From Pseudomonadota bacterium (lineage in GTDB: Bacteria > Pseudomonadota > Gammaproteobacteria > Burkholderiales > Usitatibacteraceae), in the NCBI GenBank assembly GCA_029781595.1, contig JAKOWJ010000270.1, positions 1-42,699 on the forward strand: a stretch of 42,699 nt of DNA, given 5' to 3'. Positions 9,681-17,385 of the stretch are shown piece by piece. The notes beneath the pieces are model-generated. The model did no database searches and was not told the DNA's origin. It was given only the letters and a program-made list of their open reading frames with translations. How positions within the stretch are numbered: position 1 is the first letter of the stretch; each line of letters starts with the position of its first letter. A program made the position numbers and the translations under genes.

Positions 9681-10654
9681 GGCACGAGGATGGTCGACCC
9701 GGTGGTCTTGCGCGCCTCGAGGTCGCGGTGGGCCTGCTGCGCCTCCCGCAGCGGGTAGCTCTGGCGGGGGTCGATGCGGATCCGGCCGGCGAGCACGTGG
9801 CCGAAGAGCTCGTCGGCGGCGGCGACCAGCTCTTCGCGCCGGGCGACGTAGCCCATGAGCGTCGGGCGCGTCACGTAGAGCGAGCCCTTGGCCGAGAGCA
9901 GGCCCGTGTTGAGGGCGTCCACCGGGCCCGAGGAGTTGCCGAAGAGCGCGAGAAGGCCCCGGCCCTGCAGGCAGTCGAGGGACTTGAGGAAGGTGTCCTT
10001 GCCGACCGAGTCGTACACCACCGGCACCTTCCTGCCGCCGGTGATCTCCTCGACGCGCTTCACGAAGTCCTCCTTCGTGTAGAGGATGGTGTGCGCCGCG
10101 CCATGGTCGCGCGCGAGCTTCGCCTTCTCCTCGGAGCTCACGGTGCCGATGAGGTTCACCCCGATCGCCTTCGCCCACTGGCAGGCGATGAGGCCGACGC
10201 CGCCGGCGGCCGCGTGCCAGAGGATCGTGTCGCCGGGCTTCGGCGTGAGGTGCAGCCGGCGCAGGAGGTACTGCACGGTGAGGCCCTGCAGCATCATGCT
10301 CGCGCCCTGCTCGAAGCTGATGCCGTCGGGGAGCTTCACCAGGCGGTCGGCCGCGTGGATCTTCACCTCCGAGTACGCGCCGATGGCGCCGTTGCAGTAG
10401 GCCACGCGGTCGCCGGCCTTGAACTCGGTCACGCCGGGGCCGACCGCCTCGACGACGCCCGAGGCCTCCAGGCCGATGCCCGAGGGCAGCGGCAGCGGGT
10501 ACAGGCCCGTGCGGTGGTAGGTGTCGATGTAGTTCAGGCCGATGGCCTTGTGCGCGAGGCGCACCTCGCCGGGGCCGGGGTCGCCGACGGCGACCTCCTC
10601 CCACTGCAGGACTTCGGGGCCGCCGGTCTTGTGGAATCGGATGGCATGGGGCAT
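9677..10654 (-). CDS. qorA: NADPH:quinone reductase (zinc-independent MDR family)
   Basis: The product has 325 residues and belongs to the quinone oxidoreductase branch of the medium-chain dehydrogenase family. It reduces quinones or related electrophiles with NADPH in the cytosol. The GroES-like half has GIGLEASGVVEAVGPG. The Rossmann half has HAAAGGVGLIACQWAKAIG, matching the AxxGGVG nucleotide loop, and VYDSVGKDTFLKSLDCL. Zinc-binding cysteines are absent, as expected. It is 108 bases downstream of the formyltransferase gene, after a strong hairpin, and overlaps the DUF1499 gene by 4 bases. Its connection to oxalate metabolism is not evident. Confidence 0.88.
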   Translation of the reverse strand: MPHAIRFHKTGGPEVLQWEEVAVGDPGPGEVRLAHKAIGLNYIDTYHRTGLYPLPLPSGIGLEASGVVEAVGPGVTEFKAGDRVAYCNGAIGAYSEVKIHAADRLVKLPDGISFEQGASMMLQGLTVQYLLRRLHLTPKPGDTILWHAAAGGVGLIACQWAKAIGVNLIGTVSSEEKAKLARDHGAAHTILYTKEDFVKRVEEITGGRKVPVVYDSVGKDTFLKSLDCLQGRGLLALFGNSSGPVDALNTGLLSAKGSLYVTRPTLMGYVARREELVAAADELFGHVLAGRIRIDPRQSYPLREAQQAHRDLEARKTTGSTILVP

Positions 10655-10716
10655 TCGTCTGTCTCCTCGCTTCGTGTCGTGTTCCCTGTCCGGCCGATAG
10701 GATACGCCGCAAGCGC

Positions 10717-10741
10717 GACGCCCCGCTTCGGGCGGGGCGTC
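10717..10741. other. perfect 10-bp hairpin
   Basis: GACGCCCCGC (10717-10726) pairs perfectly with GCGGGGCGTC (10732-10741) around a TTCGG loop. It lies 22 bases after the formyltransferase stop and 62 bases before the qor start. No T tract follows on either strand, so I read it as an mRNA-stabilising or partial termination hairpin rather than a full terminator. Confidence 0.5.
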
Positions 10742-10762
10742 GGGGCCGGGCCGGGGCGCGCC

Positions 10763-11695
10763 TCAGGTGCCCAGGATCGTGCCGGGCGCGACGCCGGCGT
10801 CCTTCGCCCACTGCGCGGCGGAGACCTTCTTGCCGTCCTCGGGCTTCACCTTGGCGATCTCCACCTGCCCGCCCTGGGCGGTGATGCGGATCGTCTCGGC
10901 GCCCACCTCGGTGATCTCGCCGATCTTGCCCTTCACCGCGCCGAAGGTGCGCACCAGGTGCTTGCGCGAGCCGAAGAGCTGGAGCTTCCTGCCCCCGATC
11001 GTCGTCCACGCGCCCGGCGCGGGGTCGGCGCCGCGGATGGTGTCGTGGATCCAGTCGACGTGCTGGTTCCAGTGCACCCGCGCCTCGGCGGCGCGGAACC
11101 AGCCCTCGTAGGAGGCCTGCGACTCGTCCTGCACCACCTCGCGGTGCCTGCCGGCCACGACCAGGTCCGCGGCCTCGAGCATCGCCTGCACGCCCATGGG
11201 GAACAGGCGGTCGAAGTACACGGTGCCCAGCGTGTCGTCCCCCGAGATGGGCGTCTCCTTCTGCAGGATCACCGCGCCCTCGTCCAGGCCGTCGGTGGGC
11301 CGGAAGATGGTGAGCCCGGTCTTCGTCTCGCCCTTGGTGATGGGCCAGTTGATGGAGCTGGGCCCGCGGTACTTCGGCAGGAGCGAGGGGTGGAACTGGA
11401 TCGTGCCGTGCTTCGGGATGTTCACGAACTCCTGCGGCGCGAACTGCAGCACGAAGGCCATGATGCCGATGTCGGCGTCCAGGCCCTTCATGGCGGCGGC
11501 GGCCTCCGGCGCCTTGAGCGAGGGGAACTGGAAGACCGTCAGGCCCTTCTCGACGGCCGCCACCTTCATGGGATCGGGCTTGCCGCCCTCCTTCTCCGGC
11601 GCGCAGAACACGCCCGCGACGGTGTCGCCGCGCGCGAGAAAAGCCTCCATGACAGCCTTGCCGAAGTCCTGCTGACCGATGATCGCGATGCGCAT
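10763..11695 (-). CDS. 10-formyltetrahydrofolate-dependent formyltransferase (FDH N-terminal type)
   Basis: The product has 310 residues and resembles the hydrolase half of animal 10-formyl-THF dehydrogenase more than methionyl-tRNA formyltransferase. The start is MRIAIIGQQDFGKAV, then GVFCAPEKEGGKPDP, and HPSLLPKYRGPSSINW (102-117). Catalytic residues are H102 and D138 (TDGLDEG). The position that is Asn in Fmt and Ile in animal FDH is Q100 here. The C-terminal domain (about 205-300) is of the Fmt/FDH C type with IHDTIRGADPAPGAWT. No acyl carrier or aldehyde dehydrogenase domain follows. Known relatives release formate from 10-formyl-THF or transfer the formyl group. Its place directly after oxc and frc suggests handling of formyl groups derived from oxalate, which is inference. 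Confidence 0.8.
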   Translation of the reverse strand: MRIAIIGQQDFGKAVMEAFLARGDTVAGVFCAPEKEGGKPDPMKVAAVEKGLTVFQFPSLKAPEAAAAMKGLDADIGIMAFVLQFAPQEFVNIPKHGTIQFHPSLLPKYRGPSSINWPITKGETKTGLTIFRPTDGLDEGAVILQKETPISGDDTLGTVYFDRLFPMGVQAMLEAADLVVAGRHREVVQDESQASYEGWFRAAEARVHWNQHVDWIHDTIRGADPAPGAWTTIGGRKLQLFGSRKHLVRTFGAVKGKIGEITEVGAETIRITAQGGQVEIAKVKPEDGKKVSAAQWAKDAGVAPGTILGT

Positions 11696-11733
11696 GGTGA
11701 GTTATCCGTTCAGAAAACCTTGGGAACACGGAT

Positions 11734-11870
11734 GGACACGGATGGACACGGATGAACGCGGATGGCCCTTGACGTTCGGGCCATGGAGCCCGGGGCAGCG
11801 CCCATCGCGAATCCGGGATGGCGCCTGCCGGTCAAGAAACATCCGTGTTCATCCGTGTCCATCCGTGTCC
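11734..11870. repeat. long imperfect inverted repeat with 10-base GATGGACACG periodicity
   Basis: The left arm (11734-11765) and right arm (11839-11870) match in inverted orientation at 30 of 32 positions, separated by 73 bases. Each arm is built from a 10-base unit, GATGGACACG or GATGAACRCG; the left side extends upstream to 11726. It lies between frc and the formyltransferase gene, is not coding, and would fold into a large stem-loop on either strand. Repeats built on ATCCGTGTTCATCCGTG are, from memory, scattered through many proteobacterial genomes with no accepted function. Confidence 0.8.
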
Positions 11871-11894
11871 GGGCCTTTGGGTCGCGCGACTCGC

Positions 11895-13166
11895 CTACGC
11901 GGCCTTCTTGGGCGGGGCGGAGAAGGCGCCGGCCGTCTTCATGGCCGTGATGCGCGCCTCGTCGTAGCCCAGCACGTTCTTCAGCACGTCCTCGGTGTGC
12001 TCGCCGAGCAGGGGGCTCCTCTCGATCCTCGCGGGCGAGGCCGAGAGCTTGATGGGCATGCCCACGTTGAACCACTTGCCGCGCTGCGGGTGGTCGAGCT
12101 CGACCCACATGTCGCGGCCGCGCACGTGCTCGTCGTCGGCGAGGTCGCTCGTGGACATGATGGGGCCGCAGGGCACGTCGATCTCGTTGAGGATCGCCAT
12201 GAACTCGCGCTTCGTGTACTTCGAGGCGAACTGGCCGAGCAGCCCCCACATCTTGGCCTGGTGCCGGCGGCGGTCGGCGATCTTCGCGAGGTCGGGGTCC
12301 GTCGCGAGGTCGGGGTGGTGCACCTCGGGCCCGATGCGCTTCGCGAGGGCCTCCCACACCGCCTCCTGCACGACCACGTAGATCCAGTCGTTGGGGCCGT
12401 GCGGCTTGCAGTGGATCGCGTTGCCGAGCTGGCCGCCGCCCGAGTCGTTGCCCGCGCGCGGCACGTCGCCCATGCCCTGGTAGGTGGGCACGGAGTACTC
12501 GGCGAGCTCGCCGCGCGTGAGGCGCTGGTGGTCGCGGAACTTCACGCGGCACAGGTTCATCACCCCGTCCATCATCGCCACCTCGACGTACTGGCCCTGC
12601 CCGGTGCGCGTGGCCTGGTGCAGCGCCGCGAGCAGGCCGATGGCCAGGTGCAGGCCCGTGCCGGAGTCGCCGATCTGCGCGCCGGTCACGAACGGCGCGC
12701 CGTCCGGGATGCCCGTCGTGCTCATCGCCCCGCCCATGGCCTGGGCGACGTTCTCGTAGGCCTTGAAGTCGGCGTAGGGGCCGGAGGAGCCGAAGCCCTT
12801 GATGGAGCCCACGACGATGCGCGGGTTGATCTCGTGGATCTTCTCCCAGGTGAACCCCAGCCGCTCGAGCACGCCGGGGCCGAAGTTCTCCATCATGATG
12901 TCGCACTTCCTCAGGAGGTCCACGAAGACCTCCTTGCCCTCCGCGGTCTTCATGTTGACCGTGATGGAGCGCTTGTTGCAGTTGAGCATCGTGAAGTAGA
13001 GGCTGTCGGCGCCGGGCACGTCGCGCAGCTGCCCGCGCGTGGCGTCGCCCTGCGGCGGCTCGAACTTGATCACGTCCGCGCCCATCCACGCGAGCAGCTG
13101 CGAGCACGTCGGCCCCGCCTGCACGTGGGTCATGTCGAGGATTCTCACGCCTTTGAGAGCTTCCAT
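11895..13166 (-). CDS. frc: formyl-CoA:oxalate CoA-transferase
   Basis: The product is a class III CoA-transferase of 423 residues, close to the 428 of Oxalobacter Frc. It moves CoA from formyl-CoA to oxalate, giving formate and oxalyl-CoA. The N-terminal motif is [16 protein letters not shown] (4-19). The catalytic aspartate is D167 in QIGDSGTG. The glycine loop GGGQLGNA is at 243-250, followed by [13 protein letters not shown]. Many class III enzymes use other acids, but the directly upstream oxc gene makes the oxalate assignment strong. Inverted-repeat elements lie on both sides of this gene. The 223-base distance from oxc is unusually long for this cluster. Confidence 0.9.
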   Translation of the reverse strand: MEALKGVRILDMTHVQAGPTCSQLLAWMGADVIKFEPPQGDATRGQLRDVPGADSLYFTMLNCNKRSITVNMKTAEGKEVFVDLLRKCDIMMENFGPGVLERLGFTWEKIHEINPRIVVGSIKGFGSSGPYADFKAYENVAQAMGGAMSTTGIPDGAPFVTGAQIGDSGTGLHLAIGLLAALHQATRTGQGQYVEVAMMDGVMNLCRVKFRDHQRLTRGELAEYSVPTYQGMGDVPRAGNDSGGGQLGNAIHCKPHGPNDWIYVVVQEAVWEALAKRIGPEVHHPDLATDPDLAKIADRRRHQAKMWGLLGQFASKYTKREFMAILNEIDVPCGPIMSTSDLADDEHVRGRDMWVELDHPQRGKWFNVGMPIKLSASPARIERSPLLGEHTEDVLKNVLGYDEARITAMKTAGAFSAPPKKAA

Positions 13167-13207
13167 TCGCTTCGCTTCCTATTCAGGTGGGGGTCCGGGC
13201 GGCGAGT

Positions 13208-13345
13208 GGGTGGAACCGCGGACGAACGCGGACGCTGGCCGGCTTGCGGCGGTCGACGAGGCGGCAGGCGCCGCTGCCCGCCCCGCAAGCGCTTCCGGAC
13301 AGGGAAGCGAGCCGCCTGCATCCGCGTTCATCCGCGGTTCCACCC
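13208..13345. repeat. second long inverted repeat, between oxc and frc
   Basis: The left arm (13208-13234) and right arm (13319-13345) match in inverted orientation at 25 of 27 positions with an 84-base loop. The arms contain GCGGAYGAACGCGGAYG, the same GATGAACRCGGATG theme as the element at 11734-11870. The two differences are C/T changes. In RNA made from the minus strand, the direction of oxc and frc, both become G.U wobble pairs, so the stem stays unbroken. It starts 45 bases after the oxc stop and could stabilise or attenuate the transcript. Confidence 0.8.
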
Positions 13346-13389
13346 GACCACCCCGCGGAGCCCCCGATTGTAAGGCCCCGCGGGACGGG

Positions 13390-15165
13390 CTACTTCTTCT
13401 TCGCGGTGGGGTTGAGCGCGGTGATGCGTCCGCTCTCCGTGCCCGCCTTCTCGTCGATGATCGCGTTGATGAGCGTCGGCCGGCGGGAGCGGATGGCCTC
13501 CTCCATCGCCTGGCGAAGCGCCGCCGGCGTGGTGGCGTACACGCCCACGCCGCCGAACGCCTCCATGAGCTTCTCGTAGCGCGCGTCCTTCACGAACACG
13601 AGCGGGGCCGGGTCCCTGCCGCCGGTGGGGTTCACCTCGTCGCCGCGGTAGACGCCGTTGTTGTTGAGGATCACGACGCACACCGGCAGGCCGTAGCGGC
13701 AGATCGTCTCGACCTCCATGCCCGAGAAGCCGAAGGCGCTGTCGCCCTCGATCGCGATCACCGGCTGGCCGCTCACCACCGCGGCGGCCACCGAGAAGCC
13801 CATGCCGATGCCCATCACCCCCCAGGTGCCCACGTCCAGGCGCTTGCGGGGCTTGTACATGTCCACGATGCTGCGCGTGAAGTCGAGCGCGTTGGCGCCC
13901 TCGTTCACGACGATGGCGTCGGGGTTGGCCTTGACGATGTCGCGCACCACGTTGAGCGCGCTGTGGAAGTTCATCGGCGCCGGGTCCTTCGCCAGCGTCT
14001 CGGCCATCTTGGCGACGTTCTTCGCCTTGCGCTCGGCCACCGCCGCCGTCCACTCCGCCGGGGGCCTGGGCCAGTCCGCGCCGAGCCCGGCCAGGAGGGC
14101 GGCCACGCACGAGCCGATGTCGCCCACCACGGGCGCGTCGATGCGCACGTTGCTGTCGGCCTCCGTGGGCGAGATGTCCACCTGGATGAACTTCTGGCCG
14201 CCCCACTCCTTGGACGACTTGCCGCCCCAGGTCTTGCCCTTGCCGTGCGACAGCAGCCAGTTCAGGCGCGCGCCGACGAGCATCACCACGTCGGCCTCCG
14301 GCAGCACGAAGGAGCGCGCGGCCGAGGCGCACTGCGGGTGCGTGTCCGGGAGGATGCCCTTGGCCATCGACATCGGCAGGTAGGGGATGCCCGTGCGCTC
14401 GACCAGCGCGCGGATGTCGGCGTCGGCCTGCGCGTACGCCGCGCCCTTGCCCAGCAGGATGAGCGGCTTCCTCGCGCCGCGCAGGAGGTCCAGCGCGCGC
14501 TGCACCGCATCCGCGGCGGGGATCTGGCGCGGGGCCGGGTCCACCACCTTGATGAGCGAGCGGCGGCCCGCCTCGGCGTCGATCGACTGCGGGAAGAGCC
14601 TGGCGGGCAGGTCCAGGTAGACGCCGCCGGGGCGGCCCGAGACGGCCGCGCGGATGGCGCGCGCCACGCCCACGCCGATGTCCTCGGCGTGCAGCACGCG
14701 GAAGGCGGCCTTGCACAGGGGCTTCGCGATCGCGAGCTGGTCCATCTCCTCGTAGTCGCCCTGCTGCAGGTCGACGACCTCGCGCTCGCTCGAGCCGCTC
14801 ACGAGGATCATCGGGAAGCAGTTGGTCGTGGCGTTGGCGAGCGCGGTGAGGCCGTTGAGGAAGCCGGGCGCCGACACCGTGAGGCACACGCCGGGCTTGC
14901 CGGTCATGAAGCCCGCGATGGAGGCCGCGTAGCCGGCGTTCTGCTCGTGGCGGAAGCTCACCACGCGCATGCCCGCGGCCTGCGCCTTGCGCGTGAGGTC
15001 GGTGATCGGGATGCCGGGCAGCCCGAAGATCGTGTCGATGCCGTTGAGCCTGAGCGCGTCGATGACCAGGTGAAAGCCGTCCGTCGTCTCGGGCATCTGC
15101 GCCTCGGCGGCGCCTTGCCCCGCGGCGGCCTGCGGCGCGGCGACGTGATCGGTGACGGTTGCCAT
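13390..15165 (-). CDS. oxc: oxalyl-CoA decarboxylase
   Basis: This thiamine-diphosphate enzyme converts oxalyl-CoA to formyl-CoA and CO2. It has 591 residues, about 25 more than typical because of an Ala/Gln-rich N-terminal tail. The Pyr domain has [16 protein letters not shown] and the catalytic glutamate E74 in [12 protein letters not shown]. The PP domain carries the ThDP/Mg motif starting GDS (474-476) and ending in NNNG about 28 residues later, then [17 protein letters not shown], the oxalyl-CoA-specific segment. [21 protein letters not shown] is also characteristic of Oxc. It heads the transcript and diverges from the FNR-type regulator. All cofactor motifs are intact. Confidence 0.95.
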   Translation of the reverse strand: MATVTDHVAAPQAAAGQGAAEAQMPETTDGFHLVIDALRLNGIDTIFGLPGIPITDLTRKAQAAGMRVVSFRHEQNAGYAASIAGFMTGKPGVCLTVSAPGFLNGLTALANATTNCFPMILVSGSSEREVVDLQQGDYEEMDQLAIAKPLCKAAFRVLHAEDIGVGVARAIRAAVSGRPGGVYLDLPARLFPQSIDAEAGRRSLIKVVDPAPRQIPAADAVQRALDLLRGARKPLILLGKGAAYAQADADIRALVERTGIPYLPMSMAKGILPDTHPQCASAARSFVLPEADVVMLVGARLNWLLSHGKGKTWGGKSSKEWGGQKFIQVDISPTEADSNVRIDAPVVGDIGSCVAALLAGLGADWPRPPAEWTAAVAERKAKNVAKMAETLAKDPAPMNFHSALNVVRDIVKANPDAIVVNEGANALDFTRSIVDMYKPRKRLDVGTWGVMGIGMGFSVAAAVVSGQPVIAIEGDSAFGFSGMEVETICRYGLPVCVVILNNNGVYRGDEVNPTGGRDPAPLVFVKDARYEKLMEAFGGVGVYATTPAALRQAMEEAIRSRRPTLINAIIDEKAGTESGRITALNPTAKKK

Positions 15166-15283
15166 GGATACCTCCTGAGGGAGCGGGCCCGCCCGGGCGC
15201 CGGGGAGCGCGGCGGGATCTCGTGCTGGATGCTTCGTCCGTCGTCGGCCCCCTCGCCCTCGGCTGGGCCGCGTCGAATCGCGC

Positions 15284-15330
15284 TAGAATGTTAGGGAACC
15301 GCGCTTGCGCACCGCCTTGATGCGGGTCAA
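15284..15330. promoter_or_regulatory. divergent oxc/regulator promoter region with FNR-type box
   Basis: TTGATGCGGGTCAA (15317-15330) has the form TTGAT-N4-RTCAA of FNR-family sites, one base from perfect symmetry. On the minus strand a TAACAT hexamer (15293-15288) follows after 23 bases, which would put the box near -41.5 of an oxc transcript starting about 15282. On the plus strand TAGAAT (15284-15289) could be the -10 of the regulator gene. The box would then lie downstream of that start, suited to repression. Confidence 0.5.
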
Positions 15331-15342
15331 TTGTCGATCCCC

Positions 15343-15951
15343 ATGACCCTGCTGGCCAATCATCCCGACCGCACAGACGTGTGCGACCGGCTCCACCAGA
15401 ACATCGTCCTTCGCCGCCTGCCGCCGGCGGCCTTCGGCGAGCTCGAGCCGCTGCTCGCCATCGTCGACTACCGCAAGGGCGACGTCCTGCTCACGCAGGG
15501 CGCCCACGAGATGGAGCAGTACTTCGTGCTCGACGGGGTCCTCAAGCGCGTGGTCTCCAACCCGGAGGGCAAGGAGATGATCCTGCGCTTCGCGAAGGAG
15601 GACGACATGGACACGAGCTACGCGGCCTGGAAGCTGCGCACGCCCGCGCCCTACTCGATCCGCGCCGTCACCAAGGCGCGCGTGGCGAAGATGCCCCTGC
15701 CGCAGTGGGCCGCCTTCCTCGACCGCCACCCCGACCTCAAGGAGGACTTCGAGTACGAGGTGATGTTCCTCATGAGCGAGGTCATGGCGCACACGATCAC
15801 CCTGCACCTGCTGGACGCCCCCGGGCGCGTGCACCGCTTCCTGAGGAAGCACCCGGAGCTCTCCGAGCGCGTTCCGAAGAAGGAACTCGCCTCCTACCTC
15901 AACCTCTCGGCCGAGACGCTCTCGCGCCTGAAGCACGCCGGCAAGATCTAG
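15343..15951 (+). CDS. Crp/Fnr family transcriptional regulator
   Basis: From the ATG at 15343 the product has 202 residues. A TTG at 15331 would add four residues but sits directly against the FNR-type box. Residues about 20-125 form the cyclic-nucleotide-fold sensor (YRKGDVLLTQGAHEMEQYFVLDGVLKRV), followed by the dimer helix and a short HTH ending VPKKELASYLNLSAETLSRLKHAGKI. The recognition helix keeps E..SR (AETLSR), the FNR combination that reads TTGAY half-sites. Only one cysteine (C14) is present, so there is no FNR-type iron-sulfur cluster, and the CRP cAMP-contacting RxS signature is missing. The ligand is unknown. It diverges from oxc and is the best candidate for controlling it. Confidence 0.88.
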   Translation: MTLLANHPDRTDVCDRLHQNIVLRRLPPAAFGELEPLLAIVDYRKGDVLLTQGAHEMEQYFVLDGVLKRVVSNPEGKEMILRFAKEDDMDTSYAAWKLRTPAPYSIRAVTKARVAKMPLPQWAAFLDRHPDLKEDFEYEVMFLMSEVMAHTITLHLLDAPGRVHRFLRKHPELSERVPKKELASYLNLSAETLSRLKHAGKI

Positions 15952-15982
15952 CGCCGGGCTGGCCGCGGCGCCGGCGCCGCCC

Positions 15983-15988
15983 TATAGT
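15983..15988 (+). promoter_or_regulatory. putative -10 element upstream of the unknown 162-residue gene
   Basis: TATAGT (5 of 6 matches) lies 29 bases before the ATG at 16018. The start has a strong AGGAGG ribosome binding site about 7 bases upstream. No clear -35 is visible. Confidence 0.35.
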
Positions 15989-16017
15989 CGTGCGAGGCCC
16001 GCGCGAGGAGGCGCCCG

Positions 16018-16506
16018 ATGCTGGACGAGACGCTCGTGTTCCACCGCACCGAATCCGGCGAGCGGCAGGCCGCCGGCCCCGCGCCGGGGCTCGCGCCGGG
16101 CCTTCGCCGGGCCCTGGGCCTCGTCGACGGCGAGCGCCCCCTGGGCGAGATCGCGCTGCGGCTTCGCGCGGGCGAGGCGCAGGCGGTTTTCGAAAGGCTC
16201 CTGGCGCTGGGGCTGGTCGCCCTCCCCGACGGCTCGCCCGCGCCCGCCCCCGGCCCGGCGGCCTTTCCGCCGCCGGCGCCCGGTCCGGAGCGGCTGGACG
16301 AGATCCGCCGCCTCGCGATCCGCGAGATCTCCGACCGGCTGGGTCCCAACGGGGACGCCCTCGCCCGCCGGATCGAGGCCTGCCGCACGCCCGCGGCCCT
16401 GCGCGAGGCGCTGCTCTCGGCGGGGGCGATCCTCGCCACCCACCTCGGCGCCGATTACGGCAGGCGGTTCGCGGGGCGCATCGCCCCGGACCTCGCGCCG
16501 CCCTGA
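16018..16506 (+). CDS. unknown two-part protein with winged-helix-like N-terminus
   Basis: The product has 162 residues. I do not recognise the family with certainty. Residues about 25-68 (LGLVDGERPLGEIALRLR... FERLLALGLVALP) have the pattern of a small winged-helix or PATAN-like module. A Pro/Ala-rich linker follows (72-94). Residues 95-155 are predicted helical (LDEIRRLAIREISDRLGPNG... IEACRTPAALREALLSAGAIL), similar in style to the small output domains attached to signalling proteins. There is no signal peptide or membrane segment. AGGAGG upstream supports the start. It lies downstream of the FNR-type regulator on the same strand and converges with the kinase-BON gene. Confidence 0.65.
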   Translation: MLDETLVFHRTESGERQAAGPAPGLAPGLRRALGLVDGERPLGEIALRLRAGEAQAVFERLLALGLVALPDGSPAPAPGPAAFPPPAPGPERLDEIRRLAIREISDRLGPNGDALARRIEACRTPAALREALLSAGAILATHLGADYGRRFAGRIAPDLAPP

Positions 16507-16507
16507 C

Positions 16508-17350
16508 CTAGCGCCGCAGCTGCTGCTGCGGGAAGGTCTTCATGCGGCCCGACATCGTCGTGAGCTCGTCGGCGATGCCCGCGGGACCGGCCACGGTGCC
16601 GACCACCTCGTGGCACTTGGCGTGCTCGCGCTCGTTCGCGACGATGCCGCGCAGGATGAGCCGGCCGTCCTTCGCCTCGATGGCGACGTCGATGCCGGCG
16701 GTGGCCGGGTTGGCCTTGAGCGCGGCCCGCGCCCGCGCGCGCAGCGCGAGGTCGCCCAGCTGCTGGCGCGAAGCCGCCGTCTCCTGGAACGCGGCGCTGC
16801 GCGCGAGGCCCACCACCATGTCCACGCAGGTGGGCACGGGGATGCGCTCGGTGTTGAGCGTGAGGTCGTAGAGGGTCGGATCGCCCCAGTGCACGCCGAA
16901 GTGCTCCTCCATGCGGCTCGCGCGCGCGTGGTCGTCCACCTCGATCTCGTGCCGCGCGAGCTTTTCGTCGTCCGTCTCCAGGCGCTGCATGAGGCGCTGC
17001 ACGCGCACCTCCATGGGCGCGCACACCCGCACGCAGGGCACGTGCGCCACGGCGCGCAGCCACATGGTGGCGCCCCAGCCGCGGACGAGCACGTTTCCCT
17101 TCACCGCGAGGTCGTAGACCTCCTCGGCCGTGAAGATCGAGATGGACTTCTCGTCGGCCGTCCAGCGCTCGAACGGCCCCGCCTTGCCCTCGCGAAGGCG
17201 CCGGATGAGGCTCTTCTTCACGTGCATCCTGCCGGCCACCACGTCGCCCACCTCGTGGCGCACCATCTCGAGGCCCAGGGCCTCGCACACGCCCGCCGCG
17301 ACGTCCGAGCCGAGCGTGGCCATCTCCTGCGTGAATGCGATCACCGCCAT
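16508..17350 (-). CDS. cytidylate kinase-like protein with C-terminal BON domain
   Basis: The product has 280 residues. Residues 1-185 resemble the cytidylate kinase-like family (MAVIAFTQEMATLGSDVAAGVCEALG, then VLVRGWGATMWLR and RVCAPMEVRVQRLMQR). The Walker A loop GxxxxGK is not intact: the corresponding segment is TQEMATLGSDVA. Residues about 190-262 fit a BON domain (DVAIEAKDGRLILRGIVANEREHAKCHEVV), normally a phospholipid- or protein-binding module of envelope proteins. There is no signal peptide, so it is cytosolic. It lies 35 bases after tctA and is likely the last gene of the tct operon. Function unknown; a nucleotide- or signal-binding regulator is possible. Confidence 0.75.
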   Translation of the reverse strand: MAVIAFTQEMATLGSDVAAGVCEALGLEMVRHEVGDVVAGRMHVKKSLIRRLREGKAGPFERWTADEKSISIFTAEEVYDLAVKGNVLVRGWGATMWLRAVAHVPCVRVCAPMEVRVQRLMQRLETDDEKLARHEIEVDDHARASRMEEHFGVHWGDPTLYDLTLNTERIPVPTCVDMVVGLARSAAFQETAASRQQLGDLALRARARAALKANPATAGIDVAIEAKDGRLILRGIVANEREHAKCHEVVGTVAGPAGIADELTTMSGRMKTFPQQQLRR

Positions 17351-17385
17351 GTTCCGCCGACCTCCCGTCTTTTCGCGCGCCGGCC

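Noticed and set aside
11679-11890. Coding potential through the repeat at 11726-11870 (peptides like HPCSSVSIRV and RMDTDEHG)
   Set aside because: These peptides are the usual translation of this dispersed repeat in many genomes and show no protein-like conservation.
11726-13345. A CRISPR array or transposon formed by the two repeat elements around frc
   Set aside because: There are no regular spacers, no cas or transposase genes, and the arms lack target-site duplications that I can see.
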